Source: Photobacterium lutimaris
GTDB lineage: Bacteria > Pseudomonadota > Gammaproteobacteria > Enterobacterales > Vibrionaceae
Assembly (NCBI RefSeq): GCF_003025555.1
Contig: NZ_PYMH01000002.1
Location: 714,630 to 778,629 of the forward strand
Direction of reading: 5' to 3'
Length of the DNA stretch: 64,000 nt
In this document: positions 48,591 through 58,114 of the stretch, one piece after another
Numbering within the stretch: the first letter of the stretch is position 1
How the letters are laid out: each line of letters starts with the position of its first letter
The notes under the pieces: generated by a model
Databases searched by the model: none
Seen by the model: the letters and a program-made list of their open reading frames with translations, nothing else
Told to the model about the DNA's origin: nothing
Program-made: the position numbers and the translations under genes

Positions 48591-48745
48591 AAGCATACTC
48601 CTCTGTTACGTGTTATTTCACTTGACCGATTCCAACCGGCCACTAAAACCATAACCATTCATTTTTAATGGTTATTTATACCCTTGAATTCAAAGTAGCA
48701 CAGAGCCTAATGAAAAAATAGATGAATAACTGAGAAAGATTATGC

Positions 48746-48815
48746 GGACGATGGACGATGGACGATGGACGATGGACGATGGACGATGGACGATGGACGA
48801 TGGACGATGGACGAT
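48746..48815. repeat. Heptanucleotide tandem array (GGACGAT), ten perfect units
   Basis: Ten uninterrupted GGACGAT units fill 48746-48815. Being seven bases long, each added unit shifts frame, and the three short open frames crossing it are artefacts. It lies 43 bp past the moaE stop and in front of the hypothetical gene's promoter. It is a likely variable-number locus. Confidence 0.97.
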
Positions 48816-48821
48816 GGGACT

Positions 48822-48846
48822 TTGCACCGGTATGTTTACCGGTGCA
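48822..48846. other. Palindrome downstream of moaE
   Basis: GCACCGGT and ACCGGTGC form an eight-base stem around ATGTTT, between the moaE stop and the heptamer array. There is no U tract, so it is more likely an mRNA-end stabiliser than a full terminator. Confidence 0.5.
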
Positions 48847-48858
48847 ATACATTATTTC

Positions 48859-49311
48859 TTATTTTTCCTGCCAACGGTCGGCGGCGCTGGTATCCGTGTC
48901 GCGGGCATCAACCCAGCGAGACTCATCAGGGGTTTGCTCTTTCTTCCAGAACGGTGCGCGGGTTTTTAGAAAATCCATAATAAACTCGCAGGCTTCAAAT
49001 GCCGCACCACGGTGAGCGCTGGTCACGCCAACAAACACAATCTGATCGCCCAATGCTAAATCACCCACACGGTGGATCACGCGAGTTTTCAGTAGCGGCC
49101 AACGCTCACTTGCTTGCTCAACAATAGCAGCGAGAGACTTTTCGGTCATCCCCGGATAATGCTCCAGCGACAATCCGGTGACAGCATCACCTTGATTGAA
49201 ATCACGTACTTTTCCGACAAACGTTACAACCGCACCGGCATCTGTCCCTTGCGATAATTGCTCATATTCATCAGCAACCGAAAAATCGTCGAACTGAACA
49301 GAAATCATCAC
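48859..49311 (-). CDS. moaE: Molybdopterin synthase large subunit MoaE
   Basis: 150 residues. GAVVTFVGKVRDFN, LEHYPGMTEK and HRVGDLALGDQIVFVGVTSAHR are MoaE signature segments, and the KTRAPFWKKE catalytic Lys region is present. With MoaD it inserts two sulfurs into cyclic pyranopterin monophosphate. It shares one base with moaD. Confidence 0.96.
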   Translation of the reverse strand: MMISVQFDDFSVADEYEQLSQGTDAGAVVTFVGKVRDFNQGDAVTGLSLEHYPGMTEKSLAAIVEQASERWPLLKTRVIHRVGDLALGDQIVFVGVTSAHRGAAFEACEFIMDFLKTRAPFWKKEQTPDESRWVDARDTDTSAADRWQEK

Positions 49312-49556
49312 TAGCCCCCCGTCACTGGCGGGAAGAAGGCCACTTCGTCGCCGTCTTTTATCTCACTATCCAGCGAGCTGATTGTCTGGTTAATTGCCAC
49401 CAGCAGTTTACCCTGCTCCAATGCTAGCGGCCACTTGTCACCTTTTGTAACCAAGTGCTGGCGCAACGCTTCTGCGGTAGCAAATTCAGCGGTGACTTCC
49501 AGACGATCAACGCCAACAAGCTCTTTGACCTGTGCGAAAAATAATACGTTAATCAT
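49311..49556 (-). CDS. moaD: Molybdopterin synthase sulfur carrier MoaD
   Basis: 81 residues with the ubiquitin-like fold and the invariant C-terminal Gly-Gly (PPVTGG) that is converted to a thiocarboxylate. It overlaps moaC by four bases and moaE by one, so translation is coupled. Confidence 0.95.
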   Translation of the reverse strand: MINVLFFAQVKELVGVDRLEVTAEFATAEALRQHLVTKGDKWPLALEQGKLLVAINQTISSLDSEIKDGDEVAFFPPVTGG

Positions 49557-50032
49557 GATTCCACCTTGAAATGTCCAGATTTACCGCCCGTTTTTTCTAG
49601 CAGGCGCACTTGTCCAATCACCATGTCTTTCTGGACAGCCTTGCACATGTCATAAATAGTCAATGCCGCAACAGAGGCTGCAGTCAGCGCTTCCATTTCT
49701 ACACCCGTTTTGCCAGCCAGCTTACAACAAGACTCAATCCGAACCATGTTTTCGGCATCAATCGCTTCCAACTGCACTTCAACTTTCGACAGCAGCAGAG
49801 GATGGCAAAGAGGGATCAAATCCCATGTTCTTTTTGCAGCCTGAATTCCGGCAATACGAGCTGTGGCAAATACATCGCCTTTATGGTGCTGGCCAGAAAC
49901 GATCAGCTCAAGTGTTTCCGGTGCCATGTGCACAAAAGCTTCAGCACGCGCTTCTCGAACCGTGTCATTCTTTGCTGACACGTCAACCATGTTTGCTTCA
50001 CCTGAAGCATTAATATGCGTAAATTGGTTCAT
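49553..50032 (-). CDS. moaC: Cyclic pyranopterin monophosphate synthase MoaC
   Basis: 159 residues. [15 protein letters not shown] and ARAEAFVHM at the start, LIPLCHPL and [20 protein letters not shown] in the core match MoaC closely. It converts the product of MoaA to cyclic pyranopterin monophosphate. 44 bp follow moaA. There is no moaB between moaA and moaC, unlike E. coli. Confidence 0.96.
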   Translation of the reverse strand: MNQFTHINASGEANMVDVSAKNDTVREARAEAFVHMAPETLELIVSGQHHKGDVFATARIAGIQAAKRTWDLIPLCHPLLLSKVEVQLEAIDAENMVRIESCCKLAGKTGVEMEALTAASVAALTIYDMCKAVQKDMVIGQVRLLEKTGGKSGHFKVES

Positions 50033-50076
50033 TCGTCTGTCCCAAAACAGAAAAAGAAAATTAGAAAGGGTGGCGC

Positions 50077-51066
50077 TTAGCCACCAATAGAAGCTAGGTT
50101 CGGTGTCATGCCGGTATTGCCTTCATCAAGGAAATGGCTCACAGCTTTTTCCTCCAAGCCCCCTTGAATACGGGCAATCAGCTCATCACGCTGTTCATCC
50201 TGCTGAAGCAGGTCGCGCAACTCCACACCATGATCACCAAACAGGCACAGGTGCAATTTACCCAATGCTGAAACGCGCAGACGGTTGCAGCTCTTACAGA
50301 AATCTTTTTCGTAAGGCATGATCAGACCGATTTCACCCTTGTAATCAGGGTGACAGAACACTTGTGCCGGACCGTCATTATTGCTTTTCAGCTTTAGTAC
50401 CCAGCCATTGGCAATCAGGTAATTGCGGATACTGACACCGGATACATGGTGATTATTGAACAAGTCGTCCATTTCACCAGTTTGCATCAGTTCGATGAAG
50501 CGCAACTGGATTGGTCGCGTCTTGATCCAATCAAGGAACTGCGGCAGCTGCTGGGAATTGAGATCTTTTAGCAGAACAGTATTGACCTTGACCTGCTCAA
50601 ACCCAGCATCAAATGCCGCATCAATGCCTTCCATGACCTGATTAAACATGTTCTCGCCAGTGATCTGGTAGAACATTTTAGGGTCAAGGCTGTCAACACT
50701 TACATTAATATGGGTTAAGCCCGCTTCACGCCATTGATGGACATGCTTTGCCATACGGTAGCCATTGGTCGTCGTCGCGACTTTACGGATACCTGGCTGC
50801 CCGGCAACCGTACGGATGATATCGGTAAAATCACGGCGTAGGCTTGGCTCACCGCCAGTAATGCGCACCTTTGACGTGCCACACTCGGCAAACGCCCCTG
50901 TTACACGCTGAATTTCATCTAGCGTTAGGAAGGATGGCTTTTTCTTCTGTTGAGGATGGTAGCCATCAGGCAGGCAATAGGTACATTTAAAGTTACAGAC
51001 GTCTGTAACCGACAAACGCAAGTAATAGAACTTGCGATGGTGATTATCTTCAAATTGTTTCGCCAC
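50077..51066 (-). CDS. moaA: GTP 3',8-cyclase MoaA
   Basis: 329 residues from GTG at 51066 (AAGGTG upstream). The longer frame to 51165 translates the riboswitch and is rejected. Radical-SAM cluster CNFKCTYC near the N-terminus, TGGEPSLR, and the C-terminal second cluster with [20 protein letters not shown]; it ends in GG as required. First step of molybdenum cofactor synthesis. Head of the moaACDE operon. Confidence 0.95.
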   Translation of the reverse strand: MAKQFEDNHHRKFYYLRLSVTDVCNFKCTYCLPDGYHPQQKKKPSFLTLDEIQRVTGAFAECGTSKVRITGGEPSLRRDFTDIIRTVAGQPGIRKVATTTNGYRMAKHVHQWREAGLTHINVSVDSLDPKMFYQITGENMFNQVMEGIDAAFDAGFEQVKVNTVLLKDLNSQQLPQFLDWIKTRPIQLRFIELMQTGEMDDLFNNHHVSGVSIRNYLIANGWVLKLKSNNDGPAQVFCHPDYKGEIGLIMPYEKDFCKSCNRLRVSALGKLHLCLFGDHGVELRDLLQQDEQRDELIARIQGGLEEKAVSHFLDEGNTGMTPNLASIGG

Positions 51067-51069
51067 GGA

Positions 51070-51170
51070 ACACCTTTCCAAGTACGGGAGGCCGATGCAT
51101 TTCTTTATCGACCCTGGTGACAACTTGTCACTGGCTTCAGTCACATATCCCCCACAGTGAGGCACTTAGT
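51070..51170 (-). promoter_or_regulatory. Molybdenum-cofactor (Moco) RNA motif upstream of moaA
   Basis: On the minus strand the leader ends with CACCAGGGTCGAT, a loop with AAAGAAATG, CATCGGCCTCCCGTA, then TTGGAAAGGTG just before the start codon. This is nearly the 3' half of the E. coli moaA Moco motif (CACCAGGGCGAAG, GCCTCCCGTA, CTGGAAAGGTG). It is expected to repress moa expression when cofactor is plentiful. The 5' boundary is approximate. Confidence 0.85.
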
Positions 51171-51376
51171 GAAAAAAGCTCGGAGCATGGCAATTGTACA
51201 GCACCGGATAAAACCAAAATGCGCACAATAGCGTATTAGTTATAAAAATATCAGAGGAATCGCCATACAGGCAAACTCTCCGTTTTTTTCGTGGTGCATT
51301 CTACCGTTCAGCACATTTCACGACAATACTACTAAAGGGATTAGCTTTAATTTTTCTGACTAAAAGTGAGGATATT
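51171..51376. other. Divergent promoter region of moaA and the 75-aa gene
   Basis: About 200 AT-rich bases between the Moco motif and the small gene at 51377. No clear operator was recognised. Confidence 0.4.
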
Positions 51377-51604
51377 ATGTCCAATATTATTGAATCAGCA
51401 ACCGTCGATGATGTTGCCCTCTACTTGCAACGTGAAGAGGGACTCGACTTAGCCCATGCCCGTGAGCAGGCCAAACTTGTTATCAACGGTTTTCTCGACA
51501 TGCAGGAAAAAGGTTTAATCAAGGGCTGGTACTTTGATGAGCAGAGCCACCTGGAGTTACTACCTAGCGATAACGCAATGAAAATAATTGCGAATCAGAA
51601 ATAA
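51377..51604 (+). CDS. Small conserved-looking hypothetical protein, 75 aa
   Basis: GTGAGGATATT precedes the ATG. Soluble, helical, acidic: TVDDVALYLQREEGLDLAHA and INGFLDMQEKGLIKGWYFDE. No family recognised. The LuxO-type box begins two bases after its stop codon, so its 3' end borders the control region of the next gene. Confidence 0.6.
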   Translation: MSNIIESATVDDVALYLQREEGLDLAHAREQAKLVINGFLDMQEKGLIKGWYFDEQSHLELLPSDNAMKIIANQK

Positions 51605-51605
51605 T

Positions 51606-51618
51606 TTGCAAAATGCAA
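51606..51618. promoter_or_regulatory. LuxO-type box upstream of the Lon-N-domain gene
   Basis: TTGCAAAATGCAA fits the LuxO consensus TTGCA-W3-TGCAA. The surrounding 16 bp (TTTGCAAAATGCAAAT) are identical to the box in front of qrr at 55341. It lies 92 bp upstream of the sigma-54 -24 GG (qrr: 93 bp). Confidence 0.75.
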
Positions 51619-51702
51619 ATGCCAAATTGGTACTTTTTTGCATTTTAAAAAGATAAACACAGTCAAACGCGCTGAAAACCTATTTTAAGCGGTATGTAAT
51701 CT

Positions 51703-51718
51703 TGGTATCCCATTTGCA
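51703..51718 (+). promoter_or_regulatory. Sigma-54 promoter of the Lon-N-domain gene
   Basis: TTGGTATCCCATTTGCA: GG at 51704-51705 and GC at 51716-51717, the required 12-bp step, with TTGCA at the -12 end. The predicted start is near 51729, leaving a 29-nt leader before the ATG at 51758. Confidence 0.75.
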
Positions 51719-51757
51719 ATGTCTAATTCATCAGACAGTCAGCAACCGGATTAGACT

Positions 51758-52333
51758 ATGAAAACTCACATACCGCTACTATTCCAAAAACGCCACGTCT
51801 TACCCGGTGGACGCATCCCTCTTCGTATCGCTCCGGGGCCACAAATGGCTGCATTCAAAGCCGCATTGCGAGAAGGTAACACTTTTGGTGTTTGTATGTT
51901 CGACCAAGATGAACACGACCACCATTTCTTTCAAATCGGCACCCGTGTCACTGTTGAAGACTTTGATGTTTCGCCAAATAACGGTTGTTTAATCGTTACC
52001 GTAGCAGGACACGAAAATTTCACGATTGATCATATGGAAGAAACCGACGAGGGCTTCTTCTGCGGTGATTGCCAGTTCATTCCACCATGGCCAAAAACAG
52101 AAGTGCGTCAGGATCAACAAATTCTGGCTGAAAAACTCAAGCAAATGTTCAGTAAGCATCCGGAACTCGGTGATCTTCACCAGAAAAAGCAGTTTGATAA
52201 CCTAAGTTGGTTATGTCAGCGCTGGCTAGAATTGCTTCCGGTCCCGGCCAGCGAAAAGCAAATGCTATTGAGTGCACCTAGCTGCCTCAATACCTATGAT
52301 TACCTGATCAGCATTATGCAACAGCCACATTAA
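51758..52333 (+). CDS. Lon N-terminal (LON) domain protein, probable LuxO target
   Basis: 191 residues consisting of the substrate-recognition domain of Lon protease without ATPase or protease parts: FQKRHVLPGGRIPLRIAPGP, FGVCMFDQDEH, IGTRVTVEDFD, and a helical C-terminal half. Such proteins occur in many bacteria with unknown role, perhaps as adaptors that bind unfolded or target proteins. A sigma-54 promoter and LuxO box stand directly upstream, so expression is expected at low cell density when LuxO is phosphorylated. The leader has no clear Qrr pairing site. Confidence 0.8.
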   Translation: MKTHIPLLFQKRHVLPGGRIPLRIAPGPQMAAFKAALREGNTFGVCMFDQDEHDHHFFQIGTRVTVEDFDVSPNNGCLIVTVAGHENFTIDHMEETDEGFFCGDCQFIPPWPKTEVRQDQQILAEKLKQMFSKHPELGDLHQKKQFDNLSWLCQRWLELLPVPASEKQMLLSAPSCLNTYDYLISIMQQPH

Positions 52334-52520
52334 CAAATACTTGCATCAACCGCTTCAACTGCCGTACTAACCACTTTGCCCTCAATCTATAGAGGGCGTT
52401 TTTTATTCGCTCTACGCCCACATTCCGTGACAGATATACCACCATAAGCACATTGTTTGTATTCATTATAGCTAACGCGATACACTGCGAAGAATCTAAT
52501 TAGCTCACACTTTTCAACCA

Positions 52521-53429
52521 ATGATGTTACCCCCTACAGTAAAAAGTATTACAGACGCCAAGATTGTTGCCATCGGCGGCGGGCATGGCCTCGGCCGTAT
52601 GCTCTCAGCCCTGTCAGCATTAGGTGAGAATGTTACCGGTATTGTGACCACGACTGACAACGGTGGCTCAACCGGCCGTATCCGTGCCTGCCAAGGCGGG
52701 ATTGCCTGGGGAGATACCCGAAACTGTATCAACCAGCTCATTACTGAGCCGTCGGTCGGGTCAATGATTTTTGAATACCGCTTCCGTGGCACTGGCGAGC
52801 TAAATGGTCATAACCTAGGTAACCTGATGCTTAAAGCACTGGATAACCTTTCAGTACGCCCGCTCGAAGCTATCAATTTAATCCGTGATATGCTCCAAGT
52901 AAAAACCCATATCGTGCCAATGACTGAGCACCCAGCCGATTTAACAGCAATGACATTAAACGGGGATATCATTTGCGGGGAAACCAGTGTCGATGAATTG
53001 GCTGACATGCCGCAACGACTTTATATCGAACCGGCAGTGCCTGCCACTAAGGAAGCCGTCGTTGCCATACAGCAAGCCGATGTGATTTTGCTTGGCCCTG
53101 GCAGCTTTCTAACCAGCGTGATGCCACCGCTGCTGCTCAAGGAGATCGAGCAAGCCCTGAAAAAGTGCCAGGCCCGAATTGTATTCGTGACCAACCTAGA
53201 TAAAGAAAAAGGGCCAGCAGGCATGATGAGTTTGCCCCAGATGCTCACCTGGTGTGAGCGCTCTATGGGGGGACGCCAAATTGATACAGTACTGACTGAC
53301 GCACGATGTGAGGAGCTGGATGAAAAATACAACCAGCATATTACTTCTCTAGCATCGAGCAACCACCAATGGCGCCATGATAGAGAAAAATTAAAACAGG
53401 CTATTCACCGGATTGTCATGGCTGGCTAA
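52521..53429 (+). CDS. yvcK: YvcK/YbhK-type CofD-like protein
   Basis: 302 residues. Glycine-rich nucleotide-binding start IVAIGGGHGLGRML, then TTDNGGSTGRIR, FEYRFRGTGELNGHNLGNL and LLGPGSFLTSVMPPLL, all family markers. Relatives bind UDP-GlcNAc and affect cell shape and growth on gluconeogenic carbon. Neighbouring moaA is conserved in E. coli (ybhK). Its last 39 bp overlap the 3' end of luxU on the other strand. Confidence 0.9.
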   Translation: MMLPPTVKSITDAKIVAIGGGHGLGRMLSALSALGENVTGIVTTTDNGGSTGRIRACQGGIAWGDTRNCINQLITEPSVGSMIFEYRFRGTGELNGHNLGNLMLKALDNLSVRPLEAINLIRDMLQVKTHIVPMTEHPADLTAMTLNGDIICGETSVDELADMPQRLYIEPAVPATKEAVVAIQQADVILLGPGSFLTSVMPPLLLKEIEQALKKCQARIVFVTNLDKEKGPAGMMSLPQMLTWCERSMGGRQIDTVLTDARCEELDEKYNQHITSLASSNHQWRHDREKLKQAIHRIVMAG

Positions 53430-53750
53430 TCGCTTGTACTCAATCGCCATACCCTCAACCATCTGCCTAAATTCAGGCAGGTGGTCTAGAATCCACGCTT
53501 CCTGACCTTGCTTGACGCGTGATTCACATTCCTGAGCCATATCGGCGAGATCATCGGCACCAAAGCTGGCCGCACTACTCTTGATTGCATGGCTGATTTC
53601 TCGAACCTGTTTTATCGAAGGCTGTTCAGAAAGCTGACGCTGATACTGTTCCAATTCATCGCTAAATACATTGAGGAGTAATGTCAGAGTTTCCTGCCCG
53701 ACTTCATCTTCCATACGCTTGATGGTCTCTGCATTAATTGTCATTGCCAT
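53391..53750 (-). CDS. luxU: Phosphorelay protein LuxU (HPt)
   Basis: 119 residues forming an HPt four-helix bundle. The phospho-accepting His54 sits in ISHAIKSSAASFGADDLADMA. LuxU passes phosphate from the hybrid quorum-sensing kinases (LuxPQ, LuxN/CqsS types) to LuxO. It starts 18 bp after luxO (same operon); GGGAGAGAAATAC precedes the ATG. It overlaps yvcK tail to tail by 39 bp. Confidence 0.95.
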   Translation of the reverse strand: MAMTINAETIKRMEDEVGQETLTLLLNVFSDELEQYQRQLSEQPSIKQVREISHAIKSSAASFGADDLADMAQECESRVKQGQEAWILDHLPEFRQMVEGMAIEYKRLASHDNPVNSLF

Positions 53751-53768
53751 GTATTTCTCTCCCTACAA

Positions 53769-55211
53769 CTAACCTTGTGCTTCCTGCCAGGTCTGTAATT
53801 TACGGTAAATTGTTGACGGGCTAACTTCCAACAAACCCGCAGCACGTGGAATATTGCCATCACAAGCATCGATAGCGGCCTGAATGGCACGCTTTTCAAC
53901 AATCCATAGTGGCTCAACCTGCGACTTATCGATTATTGGTGTCTCGCTGGGATCTTGCCGAGGACGCTCCCCCCCAATATTCCCAACACCAACAGGCTGA
54001 TGTGATGCAATTTTAACGCCACCTTGGTTAATCGGTGGAGGAACCATCTCTAGTGCGACTTCTTCACCGGAATTTAACACAACAATGTTTCGAATAACGT
54101 TTTGCAGCTCACGAACATTGCCTTGCCAATGGTAGCGCTCGAACAGGGCCCTCACTTCCGGTGAAAAACGGGTGAAATCCTTGCCTTCTTCAACAGACAT
54201 CAATGCCAATAAGGCATGGGCTATCTCCATCACATCCCCACCTCGCTCACGCAATGGTGGCAAAGTCACGGGAATAACATGCAGGCGATAATAGAGGTCT
54301 TCACGGAATCGGCCTTCCTGAACTTCAAGCCAAGGATTACGGTTGGTCGCACACACAAATCTGACATCGACCGTACTGGTTTTGGAAGAGCCGACCTTTT
54401 GATACGTACCTGTTTGGATAAATCGCAGCAGTTTGCTTTGCAAATCCAAATCCATTTCGCAAAGTTCGTCGAGAAATAACGTGCCATTATTGGCCAGTTC
54501 AACCGCCCCCTGACGCTCGGTCGATGCGCCGGTAAAAGCCCCCTTCACATGGCCGAACAATTCACTTTCAATCAGCTCTTTCGGGATGGCGGCACAATTG
54601 AGTGCGACAAAAGGTTTATCATTTCTCGGGCTTGCAGCATGAACCGCTTCAGCGCACACCTCCTTACCCGTGCCACTCTCACCTGTAATAAACACCGTCG
54701 CTTTACTTGATGCCGCCGATTCAATCACACGGTACACCGCCTGCATTGGCAAACTGTTACCAATAAAGCCTTGGTACTGGGCACCAGATTGTTTTGAGGT
54801 AGACTGAGTAGGCTCGCCTTTCGCCTTTCTATCTTCGTCTTTCAAGGCATTGTTGACAGTAACCCTGAGACGATCAGCCTCGCAGGGCTTGATGAGGAAA
54901 TCTTTCGCCCCATAGCGCATGGCCTCGACCGCAACGTCAATAGAACCATGTGCCGTCATAATCACCACGGGGATACTCGGATTATCCCGTTTAACGACCT
55001 CAAGTACCTGCATGCCTTCCATGTCGGGCAAGCGCAAGTCGAGCAGAATAAGATCTGGGGTGGCCTCTTTGACGAACTCCAACGCCTCTGTCCCCGTGCC
55101 AACTATCGTCACGGAGACTCCTAAAGGGTTGAGATATGACTTATATAACGCCGCAACTGATGCTGTGTCTTCAACCATCAAAATACAGCGTTGGTGTGTT
55201 CTGCTTTCCAT
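53769..55211 (-). CDS. luxO: Quorum-sensing sigma-54 response regulator LuxO
   Basis: 480 residues from the ATG at 55211 (GGAGGGG upstream); a GTG at 55232 is in frame. Receiver with phospho-acceptor Asp58 ([10 protein letters not shown]), central AAA+ with Walker A GESGTGKE and the sigma-54-contacting GAFTGA loop, and a C-terminal Fis-type helix-turn-helix ([20 protein letters not shown]). Closely follows V. harveyi LuxO apart from the linker near residues 395-420, which is longer and Pro/Gly-rich. At low cell density LuxO~P activates qrr, divergent and about 250 bp away. Confidence 0.97.
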   Translation of the reverse strand: MESRTHQRCILMVEDTASVAALYKSYLNPLGVSVTIVGTGTEALEFVKEATPDLILLDLRLPDMEGMQVLEVVKRDNPSIPVVIMTAHGSIDVAVEAMRYGAKDFLIKPCEADRLRVTVNNALKDEDRKAKGEPTQSTSKQSGAQYQGFIGNSLPMQAVYRVIESAASSKATVFITGESGTGKEVCAEAVHAASPRNDKPFVALNCAAIPKELIESELFGHVKGAFTGASTERQGAVELANNGTLFLDELCEMDLDLQSKLLRFIQTGTYQKVGSSKTSTVDVRFVCATNRNPWLEVQEGRFREDLYYRLHVIPVTLPPLRERGGDVMEIAHALLALMSVEEGKDFTRFSPEVRALFERYHWQGNVRELQNVIRNIVVLNSGEEVALEMVPPPINQGGVKIASHQPVGVGNIGGERPRQDPSETPIIDKSQVEPLWIVEKRAIQAAIDACDGNIPRAAGLLEVSPSTIYRKLQTWQEAQG

Positions 55212-55340
55212 TGCCCCTCCAAGTCCTATCACTCTTTACTAATTGTAAACAAAAGAAAAAAAACGATAAGACTTTTTCTATGTTATCGCTCAAATATAGC
55301 TGCCTATATGGCTTTTAGCATTATGAATCGCACATTGCTT

Positions 55341-55353
55341 TGCAAAATGCAAA
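55341..55353. promoter_or_regulatory. LuxO box upstream of qrr
   Basis: TTGCAAAATGCAA, the LuxO enhancer consensus TTGCA-W3-TGCAA, 93 bp upstream of the sigma-54 -24 GG. A possible second half site (GTGCAATT) is near 55412. Confidence 0.85.
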
Positions 55354-55437
55354 TTAGCATCCACAAACAATTACTATACATGGCTAATTTTGCTGTTAAC
55401 CCCTTAAAAAAGTGCAATTAAAGAGGACTATAAAAAA

Positions 55438-55455
55438 TTGGCACGAATAGTGCTT
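55438..55455 (+). promoter_or_regulatory. Sigma-54 promoter of qrr
   Basis: TTGGCACGAATAGTGCTT has GG at 55440-55441 and GC at 55452-55453. TGGCACG is the consensus -24 element. Confidence 0.9.
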
Positions 55456-55464
55456 TAACACTAA

Positions 55465-55567
55465 TGACTCTTCCTGAGAGTCAACCTAGCCAACTGACGT
55501 TGTTTGTGGAGTTTATTCACTAAAACAATGACGCCAACCGAACACATTATCGGTTGGCTTTTTTTTA
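55465..55567 (+). ncRNA. qrr1: Quorum regulatory RNA Qrr
   Basis: About 102 nt. Starts TGACTC...GAGTCA (first stem), followed by the invariant Qrr core CCTAGCCAACTGACGTTGTT that pairs with luxR/opaR-type and other mRNAs, two more stems, and the terminator GCCAACCGA / TCGGTTGGC with eight T. LuxO~P with sigma-54 drives it. It sits between luxO and uvrB, the place of qrr1 in other vibrios. It is the only Qrr in the window. Confidence 0.95.
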
Positions 55568-55603
55568 CCTGTTTTTTGCCACCTTATATTGGATTCCTAG
55601 CAA

Positions 55604-57643
55604 TCAGCTATTGGCAATAAATTGCTCTCTATAGGTGTGAATTTTATCCCTTAGCTCAGCCGCTTTTTCAAACTCCAGGTTTTGGGCGGCATCATACATC
55701 TCTTTTTCAAGCTGCTGAATTTCAGTTTCCAACTCCTGAGGCGACATAGAGGAATATGTCCCCTTCTTTTCGGCAACTTTGTGAAGCTGTGCGGCACGGT
55801 TGGCTCTATTGCCCTTGCCTGGCGCCCCCAACTCCATAATGTCAGACACTTTCGTATCAAGGGCCTTAGGTACAATACCATTCTCTTCGTTGTGGGCTTT
55901 TTGCTTATCACGGCGACGGTTTGTTTCGCTCATCGCCCGCTCCATAGAGCCGGTGATCCGGTCGGCGTACAAAATAGCCCTGCCCTCTAAGTTACGGGCA
56001 GCTCGGCCAATTGTCTGGATCAACGAACGCTCCGATCGCAAAAAGCCTTCCTTGTCGGCATCAAGGATCGCCACCAGCGACACTTCCGGCATGTCCAAGC
56101 CCTCGCGCAGCAAGTTAATCCCCACCAGCACATCGAACTCGCCCAAACGCAAGTCGCGAATGATCTCCACCCGCTCAACCGTGTCGACATCAGAGTGTAA
56201 GTAGCGCACTCTGACCCCGTGCTCGGTTAGATACTCGGTCAGATCTTCCGCCATTCTTTTGGTCAGGGTCGTCACCAGCACCCGCTCTTGTTTCGCCTCG
56301 CGGATCCGGATCTCTGACAGCAGATCATCAACCTGCGTCGCTACCGGGCGTACCTCGATCTCCGGATCCAACAAGCCTGTCGGCCTCACAACCTGCTCTG
56401 CAATATCTTCTCCGGACTTTTCTATTTCATACTTGCCCGGGGTCGCCGAGATATACAACGTCTGGGGTGCCAACGACTCGAACTCTTCGAATTTCAACGG
56501 CCTGTTATCCAGTGCTGAAGGCAGGCGGAAACCATACTCCACCAAGTTTTCCTTGCGCGAGCGGTCCCCGCGATACATGGCACCAATTTGCGATACCGTG
56601 ACATGGGATTCGTCGATGATCAGCAGGCCATCAGCTGGCAAGTAATCAAATAGGGTCGGTGGCGGCTCACCCTCAGCACGGCCACTGAGATAACGGGAAT
56701 AGTTTTCGATCCCTGAGCAGAAACCCAGCTCCATCATCATTTCAATATCAAACTGGGTTCGCTGGCTAATGCGTTGCTCTTCAACCAATTTATTATTTTC
56801 TAATAGCTGCTTTTTACGGCTCTCCAGCTCAAGCTTGATCCCTTCAATGGCTTCAAGCACCTTTTCTCGGGGAGTCACATAGTGAGTTTTCGGATAAATG
56901 GTACAGCGCGGTAAATCACGATTTAACAGCGTCCCCGTTAGGGGATCGAACACACTAATGCACTCAACTTCATCATCAAACAGCTCAAGACGGATGGCAT
57001 CTTTTTCAGATTCCGCAGGGAAGATATCAATCACCTCCCCGCGTACCCTAAATGTGCCCCGCTCGAACGCCATGTCATTGCGCTTATATTGCAACTCCGC
57101 CAACCGGCGTAATATATCTCGCTGATTGAGCATATCGCCACGACGAACGTGCAACATCATTTTCAAGTAGGAATCAGGATCACCCAGGCCATATATAGCC
57201 GATACTGAAGCGATGATGATGACATCACGCCTTTCCATCATCGCCTTCGTCGCGGAGAGCCTCATTTGTTCGATATGAGCATTCACCGACGCATCTTTTT
57301 CGATAAAGGTATCCGTCGTTGGCACATATGCTTCAGGTTGGTAGTAATCGTAATAAGAAACAAAATACTCGACCGCGTTATCCGGGAAGAATTCCTTCAT
57401 CTCACCATACAACTGTGCGGCCAATGTCTTATTCGGCGCCAAGATCATTGTTGGCCGCCCCGTCTCGGCAATCACATTGGCGACAGTAAAGGTTTTACCC
57501 GTCCCCGTAGCCCCCAACAGGGTCTGATGGGCCAGTCCGGCATCCAGCCCTTCAAGTAACTGATGGATAGCCGTTGGCTGATCACCAGAAGGAGAATAGC
57601 GGGAAGAGAGTGTAAAGGTTTTAGAGCTAGACTTATCCATCAT
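55604..57643 (-). CDS. uvrB: Excinuclease ABC subunit B, UvrB
   Basis: 679 residues. Walker A GATGTGKT near the N-terminus, the beta-hairpin [17 protein letters not shown] box, helicase motif [11 protein letters not shown] and the C-terminal UVR domain [20 protein letters not shown]. It verifies DNA damage and loads UvrC. A LexA-type box lies 10 bp upstream of the start. Its stop faces the qrr terminator. Met1 and Met2 are both possible starts. Confidence 0.97.
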   Translation of the reverse strand: MMDKSSSKTFTLSSRYSPSGDQPTAIHQLLEGLDAGLAHQTLLGATGTGKTFTVANVIAETGRPTMILAPNKTLAAQLYGEMKEFFPDNAVEYFVSYYDYYQPEAYVPTTDTFIEKDASVNAHIEQMRLSATKAMMERRDVIIIASVSAIYGLGDPDSYLKMMLHVRRGDMLNQRDILRRLAELQYKRNDMAFERGTFRVRGEVIDIFPAESEKDAIRLELFDDEVECISVFDPLTGTLLNRDLPRCTIYPKTHYVTPREKVLEAIEGIKLELESRKKQLLENNKLVEEQRISQRTQFDIEMMMELGFCSGIENYSRYLSGRAEGEPPPTLFDYLPADGLLIIDESHVTVSQIGAMYRGDRSRKENLVEYGFRLPSALDNRPLKFEEFESLAPQTLYISATPGKYEIEKSGEDIAEQVVRPTGLLDPEIEVRPVATQVDDLLSEIRIREAKQERVLVTTLTKRMAEDLTEYLTEHGVRVRYLHSDVDTVERVEIIRDLRLGEFDVLVGINLLREGLDMPEVSLVAILDADKEGFLRSERSLIQTIGRAARNLEGRAILYADRITGSMERAMSETNRRRDKQKAHNEENGIVPKALDTKVSDIMELGAPGKGNRANRAAQLHKVAEKKGTYSSMSPQELETEIQQLEKEMYDAAQNLEFEKAAELRDKIHTYREQFIANS

Positions 57644-57652
57644 GATTCCGTA

Positions 57653-57668
57653 CTGGCTATATGATCAG
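57653..57668. promoter_or_regulatory. Candidate LexA (SOS) box of uvrB
   Basis: CTG-N10-CAG with an AT-rich spacer (TACTGGCTATATGATCAGTG), the LexA half-site arrangement, 10 bp before the uvrB ATG. uvrB is a classical SOS gene. Confidence 0.6.
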
Positions 57669-58114
57669 TGTACATGACATTGTGCAGCAGCTAACGAGCA
57701 TGTCAATAACAAGCAACTGCGCTCTTTTGGCTGTTATCAGTATAGAGTCAGCCTTAACACATCATTAGCACAAGGTATAAAACACTAAAACACGCGGTGC
57801 AGGCGTGAAGAAATTCGTTTTAAGCGTACTGACTACGGCCTATTACGAATACCAGATAACATTCTACCGCCCCCATCACACAATTCAAATTCAAGCTTAA
57901 TAATCAATCACTTGTAACGTTCCCTGTTGTTTTATCGATACTAATTACACTATTGACCGTAATTTGGGCATACGCAGTGATCCTGCCCATGTTCAAACAT
58001 TTTGACCGTTGTTTTAAAGCAATAAATAGCTACTTTTGTCTTTTTCTATGTGCGTTAGATTGACATAGAAACATGACCAAACGACCTACATCAGCAAACG
58101 GCAAAATTCTTACT
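57669..58114. other. Intergenic region between uvrB and the nucleotidase gene
   Basis: About 445 bases, AT-rich, divergent promoters expected. No ORF or recognised RNA. Confidence 0.5.

Noticed and set aside
48742..49015. Three overlapping open frames encoding repeated MDDGRWT-type peptides
   Set aside because: They are translations of the GGACGAT heptamer array running into antisense moaE. The repeat is open in all three frames.
51067..51165. N-terminal extension of MoaA
   Set aside because: It translates the Moco RNA motif; GTG at 51066 matches other MoaA starts.
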